Assembly (NCBI GenBank): GCA_017302105.1 | Contig: JAFLCS010000005.1 | Coordinates: 1-64,000, forward strand | Reading direction: 5' to 3' | Origin: Caulobacterales bacterium | GTDB taxonomy: Bacteria > Pseudomonadota > Alphaproteobacteria > Caulobacterales > Caulobacteraceae | DNA: 64,000 nucleotides | Part shown: piece by piece, positions 47,049 to 56,122 of the stretch | Layout: every line of letters starts with the position of its first letter | Position numbering within the stretch: position 1 is the stretch's first letter | The notes under the pieces: model-generated | What the model saw: the letters and a program-made list of their open reading frames with translations, nothing else | Database searches by the model: none | Told to the model about the DNA's origin: nothing | Program-made: the position numbers and the translations under genes

Positions 47049-47932
47049 GTATCGTCGGCGCGCCGCGCGAGCGGATGGTGCGTCCTGACGATCTCGCCCA
47101 GGCGCTCGCTGGAGACGTGGGTGTAGATCTGGGTGGTGGCAATGTCGGCGTGGCCGAGCAGGGTCTGAAGCACGCGCAGATCGACGCCACCTTCCAGCAG
47201 ATGGGTCGCAAAGGCGTGGCGCAGGACGTGAGGGCTGATCCCTGAGGGATCGAGACCCGCCTGGAGCGCCGTGGTTTTCAGCAGCTGTTCGAACCGGCGT
47301 GGCGTCAGGTGTCCGGTCTTGCCCCGCGACGGAAACAGCCACGGAGAGTCGGCCGGTGTTCGGACGGCCAGCCAGGCCTGGATGGCCCGACGGGCGGGGT
47401 CATTGAGTGGGGCGAGGCGTTCTCTGCCGCCCTTGCCCTTCAGCGTCAGGAAGGCCGGATCGCCGGCGACCTGGGCCAGCTTCAGTCCTAGCACCTCGGA
47501 TACCCGAAGCCCCGAGGCGTAGGTCAGTTCAATCAGGCAAAGTAGCCTTACCGCACCGCCGGTTTCAGCTTGTGACGCAGCACCGAGCAGGTGTTCGACG
47601 GCCTCTCGCGACATCACCTTGGGCAGGGAGCGACCCCGAGCCGGGGCCGCCAATCCTTGCGACGGATCGTCGGTGCGCCAGCCCTCTTCCAGCACGAACC
47701 GGTAGAACTGACGCACCGCCGAGCGCCGCCGCGCCGCCGTCGCCGCCGACAGTCCGCGATGTGCCAGGTCTGCGTACCAAGCCTCCAGCTGGGCACGATC
47801 GGCCTTCATGAGGCCGCCCTCGACGCGACCGTCGGCATCGTCGAGGTCGCGGCGATAGGCCGCCAGGGTGTGGATGGAGGCATCGCGCTCGACCGCCATC
47901 ATTTCGAGAAAGGCCTCGATCTGCGCGCTCAT
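47045..47932 (-). CDS. xerD: Tyrosine recombinase XerD
   Basis: A 295-residue integrase-type recombinase that resolves chromosome dimers at dif with XerC. The N-terminal SAM-like core-binding domain is followed by the catalytic domain. Visible catalytic residues are Arg in YASGLRVSEVLGL, His-x-x-Arg in HVLRHAFATHLL, His in LLGHADIATT and the nucleophile Tyr in QIYTHVS. The gene name XerD rather than XerC rests on similarity and on the neighbouring aroK, and is less certain than the family. It diverges from aroK with a 54-base gap. Confidence 0.92.
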   Translation of the reverse strand: MSAQIEAFLEMMAVERDASIHTLAAYRRDLDDADGRVEGGLMKADRAQLEAWYADLAHRGLSAATAARRRSAVRQFYRFVLEEGWRTDDPSQGLAAPARGRSLPKVMSREAVEHLLGAASQAETGGAVRLLCLIELTYASGLRVSEVLGLKLAQVAGDPAFLTLKGKGGRERLAPLNDPARRAIQAWLAVRTPADSPWLFPSRGKTGHLTPRRFEQLLKTTALQAGLDPSGISPHVLRHAFATHLLEGGVDLRVLQTLLGHADIATTQIYTHVSSERLGEIVRTHHPLARRADDT

Positions 47933-47986
47933 CGCGGTCCCTGGCTGGCGAAGCGGCCCATGCGCCGTCTATAGCTGATCCGGCGC

Positions 47987-48535
47987 ATGGACGACGACAA
48001 AGACATTACAGGCCGAACCATAGCCCTGGTGGGGCTGATGGGGGTCGGCAAATCTTCGGTCGGCCGCCGGTTGGCCCTGGCCCTGTCCATGCCGTTTGTG
48101 GATGCGGATACCGAGATCGAAGTGGCCGCAAGGCGCTCTGTGGCCGATATCTTTTCGGATCTGGGAGAAGCTGAGTTCCGTTCCGGGGAGCACCGCGTCA
48201 TCCGGCGCATCGTCGAGGGGCCGCCAACGGTTCTGGCGACCGGCGGCGGTGCCTTTGTCCATGACGGTACGCGGGCGCTGCTGAAGTCCAAAGCCGTCAC
48301 CGTGTGGCTTCAGGCCGATCTCGACGTGCTGGTCGAGCGAGCGACCCGACGCGATACCCGGCCCCTGTTGCGCGGCCAGGATCCACGAGAGGTGCTGGCC
48401 CGGCTCGCGGAAGCCCGATACCCCCTCTATGCCGAAGCCGATGTCCATGTGATGACGGGCGAGGGGGCCCACCGCGATTCTGTGCGGGCCGTAATCGCCG
48501 GCATCCAGGCCTACTATTCCGGGAAGGCGGAATGA
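47987..48535 (+). CDS. aroK: Shikimate kinase
   Basis: A 182-residue nucleoside monophosphate kinase-fold enzyme that phosphorylates shikimate at the 3-position. The Walker A motif is GLMGVGKSSVG (16-26), shikimate contacts lie in FVDADTEIE, and the conserved TGGGAFV follows. It overlaps aroB by 4 bases as in many proteobacteria, so both are translated from one mRNA. Confidence 0.97.
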   Translation: MDDDKDITGRTIALVGLMGVGKSSVGRRLALALSMPFVDADTEIEVAARRSVADIFSDLGEAEFRSGEHRVIRRIVEGPPTVLATGGGAFVHDGTRALLKSKAVTVWLQADLDVLVERATRRDTRPLLRGQDPREVLARLAEARYPLYAEADVHVMTGEGAHRDSVRAVIAGIQAYYSGKAE

Positions 48536-49623
48536 ACACGCTGTTGATTTCAGGGCCCGGTGTGACGCCATACGAAGTGGTGATCGGACGCGGTCTCCTC
48601 GCGGATGCAGGCGCGCAGATCAGCCCCTATGTGGGGGCCGGTCGGATCGCCGTGGTATCCGATGCGACGGTGGCGGACCTGCATGGTCCCGGCGTGGTTA
48701 AGGCGCTGGAGGGTGCCGGCGCGGCTGTCGACCTGCTGACAGTGCCGCCGGGCGAGGCCTCCAAGTCGATGCCGGAATTGACACACCTGCTGGATCGGCT
48801 CCTTGGGTTGGGGCTGGATCGTCGCTCGACGGTCGTGGCGCTCGGCGGGGGCGTCGTGGGGGATCTGGCTGGACTGGCGGCGGCCCTGTTCATGCGGGGC
48901 ATACCCGTGATCCAGGCACCGACGACGCTGCTGGCCCAAGTGGACTCCTCGGTCGGCGGCAAGACGGCGATCGATACGGCGTGGGGCAAGAACCTGATCG
49001 GGGTCTTTCACCATCCCCGCCGGGTCCTGGCTGATCTGGATGTGCTGGCAACCCTGCCGGACCGGCAGATGCGGGCCGGGACGGCCGAGATCCTCAAGGC
49101 CGCGATCCTGGCCGACGCCGGCTTCTTCGACTGGCTGGAGGGCCACGTCGAGGGTGTCGTCGGCCGCGACCCGGCGATTCTGGAACACGCCATTGGCCGG
49201 GCGGTCGCGATCAAGGCCGAGATCGTGGCTGAGGACCCCACGGAGAGGGGCCGCCGTGCGCTTCTGAACCTGGGCCACACCTTTGCACACGCGCTGGAGG
49301 CCGAGGCCGGATTTGAGGATGATAGCGTCCTGCACGGCGAAGCCGTGGCGCTGGGCTGCGTCCTGGCCTGTCGGCTGTCCGAGCGGCTGGGCCGCCTTTC
49401 GACCGAGACGGTACGGCGAGTAGAGCGGCTGACGGCGCTGGCCGGCCTGCCGACCGAGATCGAGGCCCTGGGACTGTTTGAGCCCGACGCCTTGATTGCG
49501 CGCATGGCCGGCGACAAGAAGGCCGAGGGAGGGGTGCCGGTCCTCATCCTTGCCGATGCCATCGGGCAGGCTGCGGTTGTGCGGGGTGTTGATGCGGCCG
49601 ATCTGCGGGCTGTCCTTCAGTGA
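48532..49623 (+). CDS. aroB: 3-dehydroquinate synthase
   Basis: A 363-residue NAD- and metal-dependent enzyme of the shikimate path that converts DAHP into 3-dehydroquinate. The NAD-binding region is ALGGGVVGDLAGL, the substrate part is SVGGKTAIDT, and the zinc-binding histidines lie in GHTFAHALEAE. The ATG at 48532 overlaps the aroK stop as ATGA. The following GNAT gene overlaps the aroB stop in the same manner (GTGA), giving a three-gene coupled unit. Confidence 0.97.
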   Translation: MNTLLISGPGVTPYEVVIGRGLLADAGAQISPYVGAGRIAVVSDATVADLHGPGVVKALEGAGAAVDLLTVPPGEASKSMPELTHLLDRLLGLGLDRRSTVVALGGGVVGDLAGLAAALFMRGIPVIQAPTTLLAQVDSSVGGKTAIDTAWGKNLIGVFHHPRRVLADLDVLATLPDRQMRAGTAEILKAAILADAGFFDWLEGHVEGVVGRDPAILEHAIGRAVAIKAEIVAEDPTERGRRALLNLGHTFAHALEAEAGFEDDSVLHGEAVALGCVLACRLSERLGRLSTETVRRVERLTALAGLPTEIEALGLFEPDALIARMAGDKKAEGGVPVLILADAIGQAAVVRGVDAADLRAVLQ

Positions 49624-50195
49624 AGCTGAAGCCCATCGCGCTCGGCGGACGGCACGCTCGACTGGAGCCACTGGATGCCGCCCATCGTGAGGCCATGCGA
49701 GAGGCGCTCGACGGTGATGAAGCGGCCTGGTTAATCTTGGTGGGTGCAGGCTTCGGGCCTCATTTCGACGGCTGGTGGAACCAGGCCATGGTCGGACCCG
49801 GGCGGGTGTATGCGGTTATCCGTTCGAGTGATCGGGCAGTCGTCGGGGTCACTGGCTTTCACGAAATCTCCTCCACTCACAGGCGGCTGGAGATCGGTGG
49901 TACCTATTATCGGGCCGACGCCCGCGGTGGGCCCGTCAATCCTCAGGCCAAACGCCTGTTGCTCCAGCACGCCTTCGACTGTGGAGCCGTCCGGGTCGAG
50001 TTCCTCACCGATGCGATCAACGCGCGCAGCCGCGCGGCCTTGCTCAGACTCGGTGCCCGGCAGGAGGGGGTTCTGCGGCATCACAAGACGACCTGGACCG
50101 GGCGGTGCCGCGACACAGTGGTGTTTTCAATTCTGGCGGACGAATGGCCCGATGTGCGGGACCGGCTCGACGCCCGGCTGTCGGCCTTTTCCTAA
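49620..50195 (+). CDS. GNAT family N-acetyltransferase, RimJ/RimL-like
   Basis: A 191-residue acetyl-CoA-dependent transferase. The opening LGGRHARLEPLDAAH and the late block INARSRAALLRLGARQEG, followed by WTGRCRDTVVFS, fit the RimJ/RimL branch, which acetylates protein N termini or small amines. The substrate is not predictable. It starts with GTG and overlaps aroB by 4 bases; its end overlaps the convergent MliC gene by 4 bases. Confidence 0.85.
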   Translation: MKLKPIALGGRHARLEPLDAAHREAMREALDGDEAAWLILVGAGFGPHFDGWWNQAMVGPGRVYAVIRSSDRAVVGVTGFHEISSTHRRLEIGGTYYRADARGGPVNPQAKRLLLQHAFDCGAVRVEFLTDAINARSRAALLRLGARQEGVLRHHKTTWTGRCRDTVVFSILADEWPDVRDRLDARLSAFS

Positions 50196-50605
50196 CCGAT
50201 GGCCGAACAGGTGGTTGGATCCCGCTCAGGGGCCGACCAGGTGGCTTCGTTGCCGCGACCTCTCAGCTCGTAGCGGCCGGACCTGTACCAGATGCCGTCG
50301 GCGGCCCGCTCCTGGGGCAGGTCGACGGCGGTACCATCCAGCATTCGGATCGTGGCCAGCCCGCGCGGATTGTCGAACACAACCGACAGGCGCTCGCCAT
50401 TTACACAGGTATATTCGGCCTGAACCAGGCGATGGGTAATCCCTTCCTGAATCTCAGCACCAGTCCCACGGGCGGTGACGCCAGCGTCGATGGCACGTTG
50501 GCGCGCCTCGGCCCCCGTCCGGGGCATTTCGTCCGGAGCCGAACCGTCACAGGCGGCGAGAGCCGCGAACACGACGGCGGCGAGAGCGAGCTGGACAGGT
50601 CTCAT
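50192..50605 (-). CDS. Lipoprotein with MliC-like lysozyme inhibitor domain
   Basis: A 137-residue lipoprotein. The signal peptide ends with the lipobox LAAC at about 16-19, so Cys19 should be lipidated. The C-terminal 80 residues contain YTCVNGERLSVVFDN, the DGTAVDLPQ block and a final cysteine in PTTCSAIG, all usual for MliC/PliC domains that bind and inhibit c-type lysozyme. The two cysteines likely form a disulfide. It is transcribed convergently with the GNAT gene and lies 6 bases from the tadA stop codon. Confidence 0.85.
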   Translation of the reverse strand: MRPVQLALAAVVFAALAACDGSAPDEMPRTGAEARQRAIDAGVTARGTGAEIQEGITHRLVQAEYTCVNGERLSVVFDNPRGLATIRMLDGTAVDLPQERAADGIWYRSGRYELRGRGNEATWSAPERDPTTCSAIG

Positions 50606-50611
50606 GCCTAT

Positions 50612-51103
50612 TCAACGCTCTCGCATTGAGGCTGTTCCCTTGGTGCGGCGCGCCTGGAAGAAGGTTTTCAGCAAAGCGGCGGCCTCCGCGGCCAGCACGC
50701 CGCCCTGGACCTCGGGTCGCCAGTGGCAGGTCGGCTGCTCAAAAAACCGGGGGCCGTGCGCGACGCCGCCGCCCTTGGCATCGTCCGCCCCCCAGACGAC
50801 CCGCCCGATGCGGGCATGGCTGATCGCACCGGCGCACATGGCGCAGGGCTCGAGCGTCACATAGAGGCTCAGGCCGGTGAGGCGGTAGTTACCGAGTGCC
50901 TCTGCCGCAGCGCGCATGGCGACGATCTCGGCGTGGGCGGTCGGGTCATGCGCGCCAATGGGGCGGTTTGCACCCTCTGCGACGATGGCGTTGGTCGCCG
51001 GATCGACGATGACACAACCCACCGGTGCCTCTCCGGCTTTGGCGGCAGCCTGGGCCAGGACGAGGGCGCGGCGCATGAAATCGAGGTCAGTGGGGGCAGC
51101 CAT
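50612..51103 (-). CDS. tadA: tRNA-specific adenosine deaminase
   Basis: A 163-residue zinc enzyme that makes inosine at wobble position 34 of tRNA-Arg(ACG). The catalytic motif is HAEI with the proton-transfer glutamate, and the zinc cysteines lie in PCAMC, here in EPCAMCAGAI. The start at 51103 gives MAAPTDLDFMRRAL; the frame stays open much further upstream, but only as antisense to rluB. It diverges from rluB with a 93-base gap. Confidence 0.96.
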   Translation of the reverse strand: MAAPTDLDFMRRALVLAQAAAKAGEAPVGCVIVDPATNAIVAEGANRPIGAHDPTAHAEIVAMRAAAEALGNYRLTGLSLYVTLEPCAMCAGAISHARIGRVVWGADDAKGGGVAHGPRFFEQPTCHWRPEVQGGVLAAEAAALLKTFFQARRTKGTASMRER

Positions 51104-51196
51104 GGCGCCTTCTGTGTCCGGCTTTTCGGGAGGACGCCAGCCCTCATCAGCGAGCGGCCTCTTCGCGCATGGCCCCGGCTCGTGTATGGCGCGCGC

Positions 51197-52678
51197 ATGG
51201 ACAAGCCGCCCGCCAAGCCCTTCGCCAAGGGTAAGCCCAACAAATCCCACGCGTCGAAAGACAAGGCCGTCGCCGCCCCGGTCCGCAAGGAGCGGATCGC
51301 CAAGCGCCTGGCGCGTGCCGGTGTCGCATCGCGTCGCGAGATCGAACGGCTGATCGGCCTGGGGCGGATTGCGGTCAATGGTCGGGTTCTGGACACGCCG
51401 GCGGTGCTGGTCGGTGCCCAGGATGTCGTCACCGTCGACGGCCGTCCGGTCGAGCGGCCAGAGGCCACGCGTGTCTGGCGCTTCCATAAGCCGGTCGGCC
51501 TGATTACGGCGGCCAAGGACCCGGCCGGACGACCCACCGTCTTTGATGCCCTGCCCGAGGGAATGCCACGCGTGGTCAAGGTCGGGCGGCTGGACATCAA
51601 TTCCGAAGGGCTGTTGCTGCTGACCAATGACGGCGAGCTGGCGCGGGCGCTGGAGCTTCCGACCACCGGATGGGTCCGGCGCTATCGGGCGCGGGCACGC
51701 GGCAAGGTCACCCAGGACAAGCTGGATACCCTGAAGAACGGTATCGTTATTGAGGGGGTCCGCTACGGACCGATCGAGGCGACGCTCGACAAGGCCAAGG
51801 AAAAATCGGCCGACGGCAAGGCCCCGGCCAATCTGTGGATCTCGGTCGCCCTGACCGAGGGCAAGAACCGTGAGGTCCGCAAGGTGCTGGAGCATCTGGG
51901 TGTGACGGTGAACCGTCTGATCCGGCTTTCCTATGGCCCGTTTCAGCTCGGCACCCTGGCTGAGGGCGAGGTGGCCGAGATCGGCCCGCGCGTGATCCGC
52001 GAACAACTGTCCGGCATGATCCACCCCGAAAGTCTTCCGCAGGGCGACGACGTCGAGGCTTTGCCGTCTGCGTCGAAGAAGGCGCGCGCCGGCCTGGCCG
52101 ATCCGTCGATGAAGCCGTCCAAGGTCCGCGCCCATGCAGCCAAGCAGGCGGCCCTCGCCGCCGAGATTTCCGAACGCGCCGAACGTCGGGAAAGCCGTCG
52201 TGACGGCGATGATCGCCCGCGCCGCAGCGAGCCGGGTCGTCCGGCCGGATCGCGCCGGGAATTCAAGCCCCGGGATGGTGAGGATCGTCCCAAACGCGCC
52301 TATTCGCCGAGGGATCGGGCCGACGGCGATCGGCCGCGACGGACATTCAAGCCGCGCGACGGTGAGGGCGGAGATCGTCCCCAGAGGAGCTTCAGGCCCC
52401 GCGACAGCGAGGCCGGTGATCGTCCACGGCGAGATTTCAAATCCCGTGATCGGGCTGATGGCGGAGATCGTCCCAAACGGGCGTTCAAGCCGCGCGACGG
52501 CGAGGCGGGTGAGCGTCCGCGTCGTGACTTCAAGCCTCGCGATCGCGCCGAGGGTGGCGATCGCCCGAAGCGGGACTACAAGCCGCGCTCAGGTCCTGGT
52601 GGTCCGCGGTCCGGCCCTCGTCCTGGTGGAAAGCCTGGCGGCCCGCGTCCTGGCGGTCCCCGCAAGCCGCGCGGCTAG
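51197..52678 (+). CDS. Pseudouridine synthase RluB-like with long basic repeat tail
   Basis: A 493-residue protein. An S4 domain (about 32-90, RIAKRLARAGVASRREIERL) precedes the RsuA/RluB catalytic core with the aspartate in GRLDINSEGLLLLTNDG. It isomerises uridine in 23S rRNA or 16S rRNA. Residues from about 330 to 493 are an arginine-, aspartate-, lysine- and proline-rich tail of imperfect repeats of the type DRPKRxFKPRDGE, far longer than E. coli RluB. This tail is predicted to be disordered and RNA binding. It is convergent with the CPBP protease gene, and stop codons overlap. Confidence 0.93.
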   Translation: MDKPPAKPFAKGKPNKSHASKDKAVAAPVRKERIAKRLARAGVASRREIERLIGLGRIAVNGRVLDTPAVLVGAQDVVTVDGRPVERPEATRVWRFHKPVGLITAAKDPAGRPTVFDALPEGMPRVVKVGRLDINSEGLLLLTNDGELARALELPTTGWVRRYRARARGKVTQDKLDTLKNGIVIEGVRYGPIEATLDKAKEKSADGKAPANLWISVALTEGKNREVRKVLEHLGVTVNRLIRLSYGPFQLGTLAEGEVAEIGPRVIREQLSGMIHPESLPQGDDVEALPSASKKARAGLADPSMKPSKVRAHAAKQAALAAEISERAERRESRRDGDDRPRRSEPGRPAGSRREFKPRDGEDRPKRAYSPRDRADGDRPRRTFKPRDGEGGDRPQRSFRPRDSEAGDRPRRDFKSRDRADGGDRPKRAFKPRDGEAGERPRRDFKPRDRAEGGDRPKRDYKPRSGPGGPRSGPRPGGKPGGPRPGGPRKPRG

Positions 52679-53601
52679 GAACCGCCGGAGCGCCGATGCG
52701 CCAGTAGCTCAACGGCAATCAGCACCACGATCAGGGTAACGGCCTGGATCGCCAGGCCCTCAGGAGCCATGGGCTGGCCGGGCATGGCCGCCAGGGAGAT
52801 GGGGGCCAGTAACAGGGCGATAAACAGGTTGTTGGCCAGGTGGGCACCGACGGCGAAGGCCAGGGTGCCCAGCCTCAGTGCCGCCCAGGCCCAGACCATG
52901 CCCGACGCGGCGCGTGCCACGAAGGCAACTGGGTCGGGATCCAGGTGGATCGCCGAAAACAGGACGCCGTTGACCAGCAGGATCAAGATCAGGCTCCTGG
53001 TCAGGCCGCCGGTGATCCTAAGCAGGGCCCCCCGGAACATAATCTCCTCAGCGGCCGCAGCGACCAGCAGACCTCCTGCCGCCGCTCCGGCATAGAGGAG
53101 CCGGTCATTGAGGGGGTCGGCCGGGTCGAGTACGGGTGCCGTCCCACCGGGCTCCAGCCAGGTCATCACCGGCCAGAGTGCCAGCGCGATGACAAACATC
53201 ACGGCAAAGCCAATCACGAACAGGCCGAAACCACCTCTCGGTTGGGGCCACAGGAAGGCTCCAGCCCCCCGCTGATAGACGATCATCGCCGCCAGCAGCA
53301 GGCAGATTGCAATCGTGAAGAGAGCTGTCGCGATGGTGGCCAGGAAGATGGATTCATCCGCCAGGGTGGCGGCATTGAACCCGCCGTCGAACATCTGCAG
53401 ATCGATCCAGCCGGAAACATGGGCTAGGGCGCTCAAGGCTCCCAGGCCGACGACGGCGGCCACCATGAAGGCTGCCGCCAGCAGGATGAACAGCAACAAC
53501 CTCAGCCAGGGCCGAGTGGTCTGCGCGCCGGCGACATAGGGCCCCTTGCGGGCTTGATCGGCTGCACGAATCCAGGCGGTCGGGGAGAACAGGCTAAGCA
53601 T
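52675..53601 (-). CDS. CPBP family intramembrane metalloprotease
   Basis: A 308-residue membrane protein with about eight spans. The CPBP/Abi signature is AAAEEIMFRGALL (EExxxR) and the later HLDPD contributes the second metal site; a third conserved asparagine-rich part is AHLANNLFIALLLAP. Members cleave within membranes or process prenylated and other peptides. The start at 53601 is chosen because the following sequence, SLFSPTAWIRAADQARKGPY, fits the family; a longer frame reads through antisense of rsmD. No partner bacteriocin gene is nearby. Confidence 0.85.
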   Translation of the reverse strand: MLSLFSPTAWIRAADQARKGPYVAGAQTTRPWLRLLLFILLAAAFMVAAVVGLGALSALAHVSGWIDLQMFDGGFNAATLADESIFLATIATALFTIAICLLLAAMIVYQRGAGAFLWPQPRGGFGLFVIGFAVMFVIALALWPVMTWLEPGGTAPVLDPADPLNDRLLYAGAAAGGLLVAAAAEEIMFRGALLRITGGLTRSLILILLVNGVLFSAIHLDPDPVAFVARAASGMVWAWAALRLGTLAFAVGAHLANNLFIALLLAPISLAAMPGQPMAPEGLAIQAVTLIVVLIAVELLAHRRSGGS

Positions 53602-53649
53602 GGTCTCAAGCGTTGCATCCCAAGCCCATTCCGGTCCAGAGGCTGGATC

Positions 53650-54216
53650 ATGAGAATCGTCGGTGGACAGTTTCGCGGCCGGGCGCTGAGCGCGCCGGAG
53701 GGTATGGGCACCCGTCCGACCTCGGACCGGGCGCGTGAGGCCCTGTTCAATGTGCTGGCCCACGCCGCCTGGGCGCCGGAACTGGAGGGCGCGCGGGTGA
53801 TCGACCTGTTCGCCGGCTCGGGCGCCCTGGGCTATGAGGCCATGAGCCGAGGCGGGGCCTTTTGTCTGTTTGTCGAGACCGACGATGCGGCGCGCGGCGC
53901 GATCCGCGAGAACGCCGAGGCGCTGGGTCTGTTCGGACGCACCCGCGTGCATCGACGCAGCGCCATAGATCTGGGCGTGCGCCCCGGCTCGGCGGGCGAA
54001 GCCTTCACCCTGGCCTTTCTGGACCCGCCCTATGGCAAGGGGCTGGGCGAACAGGCGCTGGCCCGGCTGATCGAGGGCGACTGGCTGGCTCCCGGCGCTC
54101 TGGTGGTGGTCGAGCGCGGCGCCGATGAGATCGATCTGGATGCGCCGGGCTATGCGCTGCTGGATGAGCGCACCTGGGGCGCGGCGCGGGTGTGGTTCCT
54201 GAAAAAGACGGGTTGA
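53650..54216 (+). CDS. rsmD: 16S rRNA (guanine966-N2)-methyltransferase
   Basis: A 188-residue SAM-dependent methyltransferase. The opening MRIVGGQFRGRAL, the SAM-binding loop DLFAGSGALGYEAMSRG and the catalytic DPPYGKG are in the standard RsmD order. It methylates G966 in the small subunit rRNA. The start at 53650 gives the conserved MRIVGG; the gene diverges from the CPBP gene by 48 bases. rluB lies just beyond the CPBP gene, so two rRNA modification genes are close. Confidence 0.95.
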   Translation: MRIVGGQFRGRALSAPEGMGTRPTSDRAREALFNVLAHAAWAPELEGARVIDLFAGSGALGYEAMSRGGAFCLFVETDDAARGAIRENAEALGLFGRTRVHRRSAIDLGVRPGSAGEAFTLAFLDPPYGKGLGEQALARLIEGDWLAPGALVVVERGADEIDLDAPGYALLDERTWGAARVWFLKKTG

Positions 54217-54283
54217 TGCCTCCGATCGTCGCCTCGGCGGCAATAGAGGTCTGAACGCGCGCATCCGCGCCTGGAGACCTGCC

Positions 54284-55264
54284 ATGATCAACCTGACCCG
54301 GCGAATACTCGCCCTGTTGGCCGCCCTGTTTGCATTCAGCCTGACGCCGGCCCTGGCCCAGGAGGCCGCGGTCAGCGTGACCCCGGTGCCCGGCTTTCCT
54401 CATGCCAACCTTTATGCGCTGGAAGGCGCGCAAGGGCTGCCGGTCGTGGTGATCCTGCACGGCGCGGAGGGCGGCACAGAGGCTGGCGACCGCTATGGGC
54501 CGATCCTGGCGCGCATGGGCTATGCGGCGGTCGGCCTGCCCTATTATTCGCCGGACTGGGGTGAGTACGGCCCGCCCAAGGCCCTGCCCGAAATCGCCGG
54601 CAGCTTCGTGGACATCCGCGTCGACCAACTGGCCGACCTGCGGGACGCCCTGGCGGAAATGCCTCAGGCCGATGTCGAACGCTTCGGCCTGCTGGGCGCG
54701 TCCAAGGGCTCGGAGTTCGCCCTGATCGCAGCCAGCCGCTATGGCTGGATCGACGCCGTGGTCGCCTATACGCCGACCGATCTGGTCTGGGAGGGCTGGG
54801 GCCTGGAGACGATCGAGGCCGAGGGGACGCGCTCGTCATTCTCCTTCGATGGCCAGCCGCTGCCGTTCATGCCTTATCGCGGCTTTGTCGAGGGGCTGCT
54901 GGCCGGTCCCGGCGTGGCCGATCTGCGCGCGATCCATGAGAACGGCCGGGCCGACCACCCTGAGCGAGAGGCCGAAGCCCGCATTCCGGTCGAAGCCTAT
55001 GCCGGGGCCCTGATCCTGATCGCCGGCGACCGCGACGCCCAATGGAATTCCGGCGACGCCGCGCGCGCCATTGTCGCCAGCCGCGAGGCGGCGGGCCTGG
55101 ACACGACGGCTCTGATCTATCCCGAGGCCGGCCATGATCTGGTCGGCGATGGCGGACCGCGCGAAAGCCCGCTGAGCGGCGGCTCGCCCCAGGCCGACGC
55201 CGACGCCCGCACCAACGCCTGGCCGCGTGTCGTGAGGTTCATGGCCGAGGCGCTTCAGCCCTGA
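54284..55264 (+). CDS. Exported BAAT C-terminal/dienelactone-hydrolase-like hydrolase
   Basis: A 326-residue alpha/beta hydrolase. The signal peptide (1-25, ending PALAQ) is followed by a core with VVVILHGAEGG as the oxyanion region and GLLGASKGSEFALIAASRYG as the nucleophile elbow. The G-x-S-K-G form and the following IDAVVAYTPTDLVWEG match the BAAT C-terminal acyl-CoA thioester hydrolase type. A catalytic histidine is probable in PEAGHDL. The substrate is unknown. A strong hairpin terminator lies right after the stop codon. Confidence 0.8.
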   Translation: MINLTRRILALLAALFAFSLTPALAQEAAVSVTPVPGFPHANLYALEGAQGLPVVVILHGAEGGTEAGDRYGPILARMGYAAVGLPYYSPDWGEYGPPKALPEIAGSFVDIRVDQLADLRDALAEMPQADVERFGLLGASKGSEFALIAASRYGWIDAVVAYTPTDLVWEGWGLETIEAEGTRSSFSFDGQPLPFMPYRGFVEGLLAGPGVADLRAIHENGRADHPEREAEARIPVEAYAGALILIAGDRDAQWNSGDAARAIVASREAAGLDTTALIYPEAGHDLVGDGGPRESPLSGGSPQADADARTNAWPRVVRFMAEALQP

Positions 55265-55277
55265 GGCGCTTGCGCCG

Positions 55278-55315
55278 CGTCATGCGGCGGGCCATGACCG
55301 CCGCATGACGATTTT
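55278..55315 (+). terminator. Strong intrinsic terminator before thiD
   Basis: CGTCATGCGGCGG (55278-55290) pairs perfectly with CCGCCGCATGACG (55298-55310) across a 7-base loop, followed by ATTTT. It lies between the BAAT-like gene and thiD, and should separate their transcription. It is too simple for a TPP riboswitch. Confidence 0.85.
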
Positions 55316-55333
55316 GCCGTTCAGAGCCGCCCG

Positions 55334-56122
55334 ATGAAGGGCCGCGTCCTCATCATCGCCGGGTCGGACTCGGGTGGCGGGGCCGGGATCCAGGCCGACA
55401 TCAAGGCCGTGACCCTGCTGGACGGCTACGCCATGACGGCGATCACGGCCCTGACGGTGCAGAACACCCTGGGCGTTTCGGACGTGCACGCCGCTCCGAT
55501 CGACATCATCCAGGCCCAGGCCCGTGCGGTGCTGAGCGACATCGGCTGTGATGCGGTCAAGACCGGGATGCTGGGCACGGTCAGCGTGGTCGAGGCGGTC
55601 GCTGGTCTGCTTGATGAGGCGGGCGCCCCCGCCGTGGTCGATCCGGTCATGGTGGCCAAGGGCGGTCATTCGCTGTTGCCGCGCAAGGCGGTCGAGGCGG
55701 TCAAAGCCCTGATGGTCCCGCGCGCCGCCCTGATCACGCCCAATGCGCCCGAAGCCGGGGCCCTGACCGGGATCGAGGTGACGGATCTGGACGGCCAGCG
55801 CCGCGCCGCCGAGGCCCTCTTGGAACTCGGGGCCGGCGCCGCCCTGGTCAAGGGCGGCCATGTCGAGGGCGAGACCCTGATCGACGTCCTGCTGACGCCC
55901 TCGGGCGAGACCCTGCTGGAAGGGCCGCGCATCGACACCACCTCGACCCACGGCACCGGCTGCACCCTGGCCAGCGCCTGCGCCGTCGGCATCGCGCAGG
56001 GGCTGCTGCTGGACGCCGCCGTCGCGCGCGCTTGGGCCTATGTCGGCGAGGCCATCCGCCGTGCACCGGGTTACGGCAAGGGCCACGGCCCGCTCAATCA
56101 TGCCTGGCCGCTGGAGGGCTAG
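55334..56122 (+). CDS. thiD: Hydroxymethylpyrimidine/phosphomethylpyrimidine kinase
   Basis: A 262-residue ribokinase-fold enzyme that phosphorylates HMP and HMP-P in thiamine synthesis. The opening VLIIAGSDSGGGAGIQADIK and the C-terminal DTTSTHGTGCTLAS, with the anion hole and catalytic residue, are standard. No TPP riboswitch is seen in the 69-base upstream gap, which holds a terminator hairpin instead. Its stop overlaps the padR stop region by 4 bases. Confidence 0.97.
   Translation: MKGRVLIIAGSDSGGGAGIQADIKAVTLLDGYAMTAITALTVQNTLGVSDVHAAPIDIIQAQARAVLSDIGCDAVKTGMLGTVSVVEAVAGLLDEAGAPAVVDPVMVAKGGHSLLPRKAVEAVKALMVPRAALITPNAPEAGALTGIEVTDLDGQRRAAEALLELGAGAALVKGGHVEGETLIDVLLTPSGETLLEGPRIDTTSTHGTGCTLASACAVGIAQGLLLDAAVARAWAYVGEAIRRAPGYGKGHGPLNHAWPLEG

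Noticed and set aside
55278-55310. A TPP riboswitch before thiD
   Set aside because: The only structure is a simple perfect hairpin with a T run, which fits a terminator; the conserved thi-box bases are missing.
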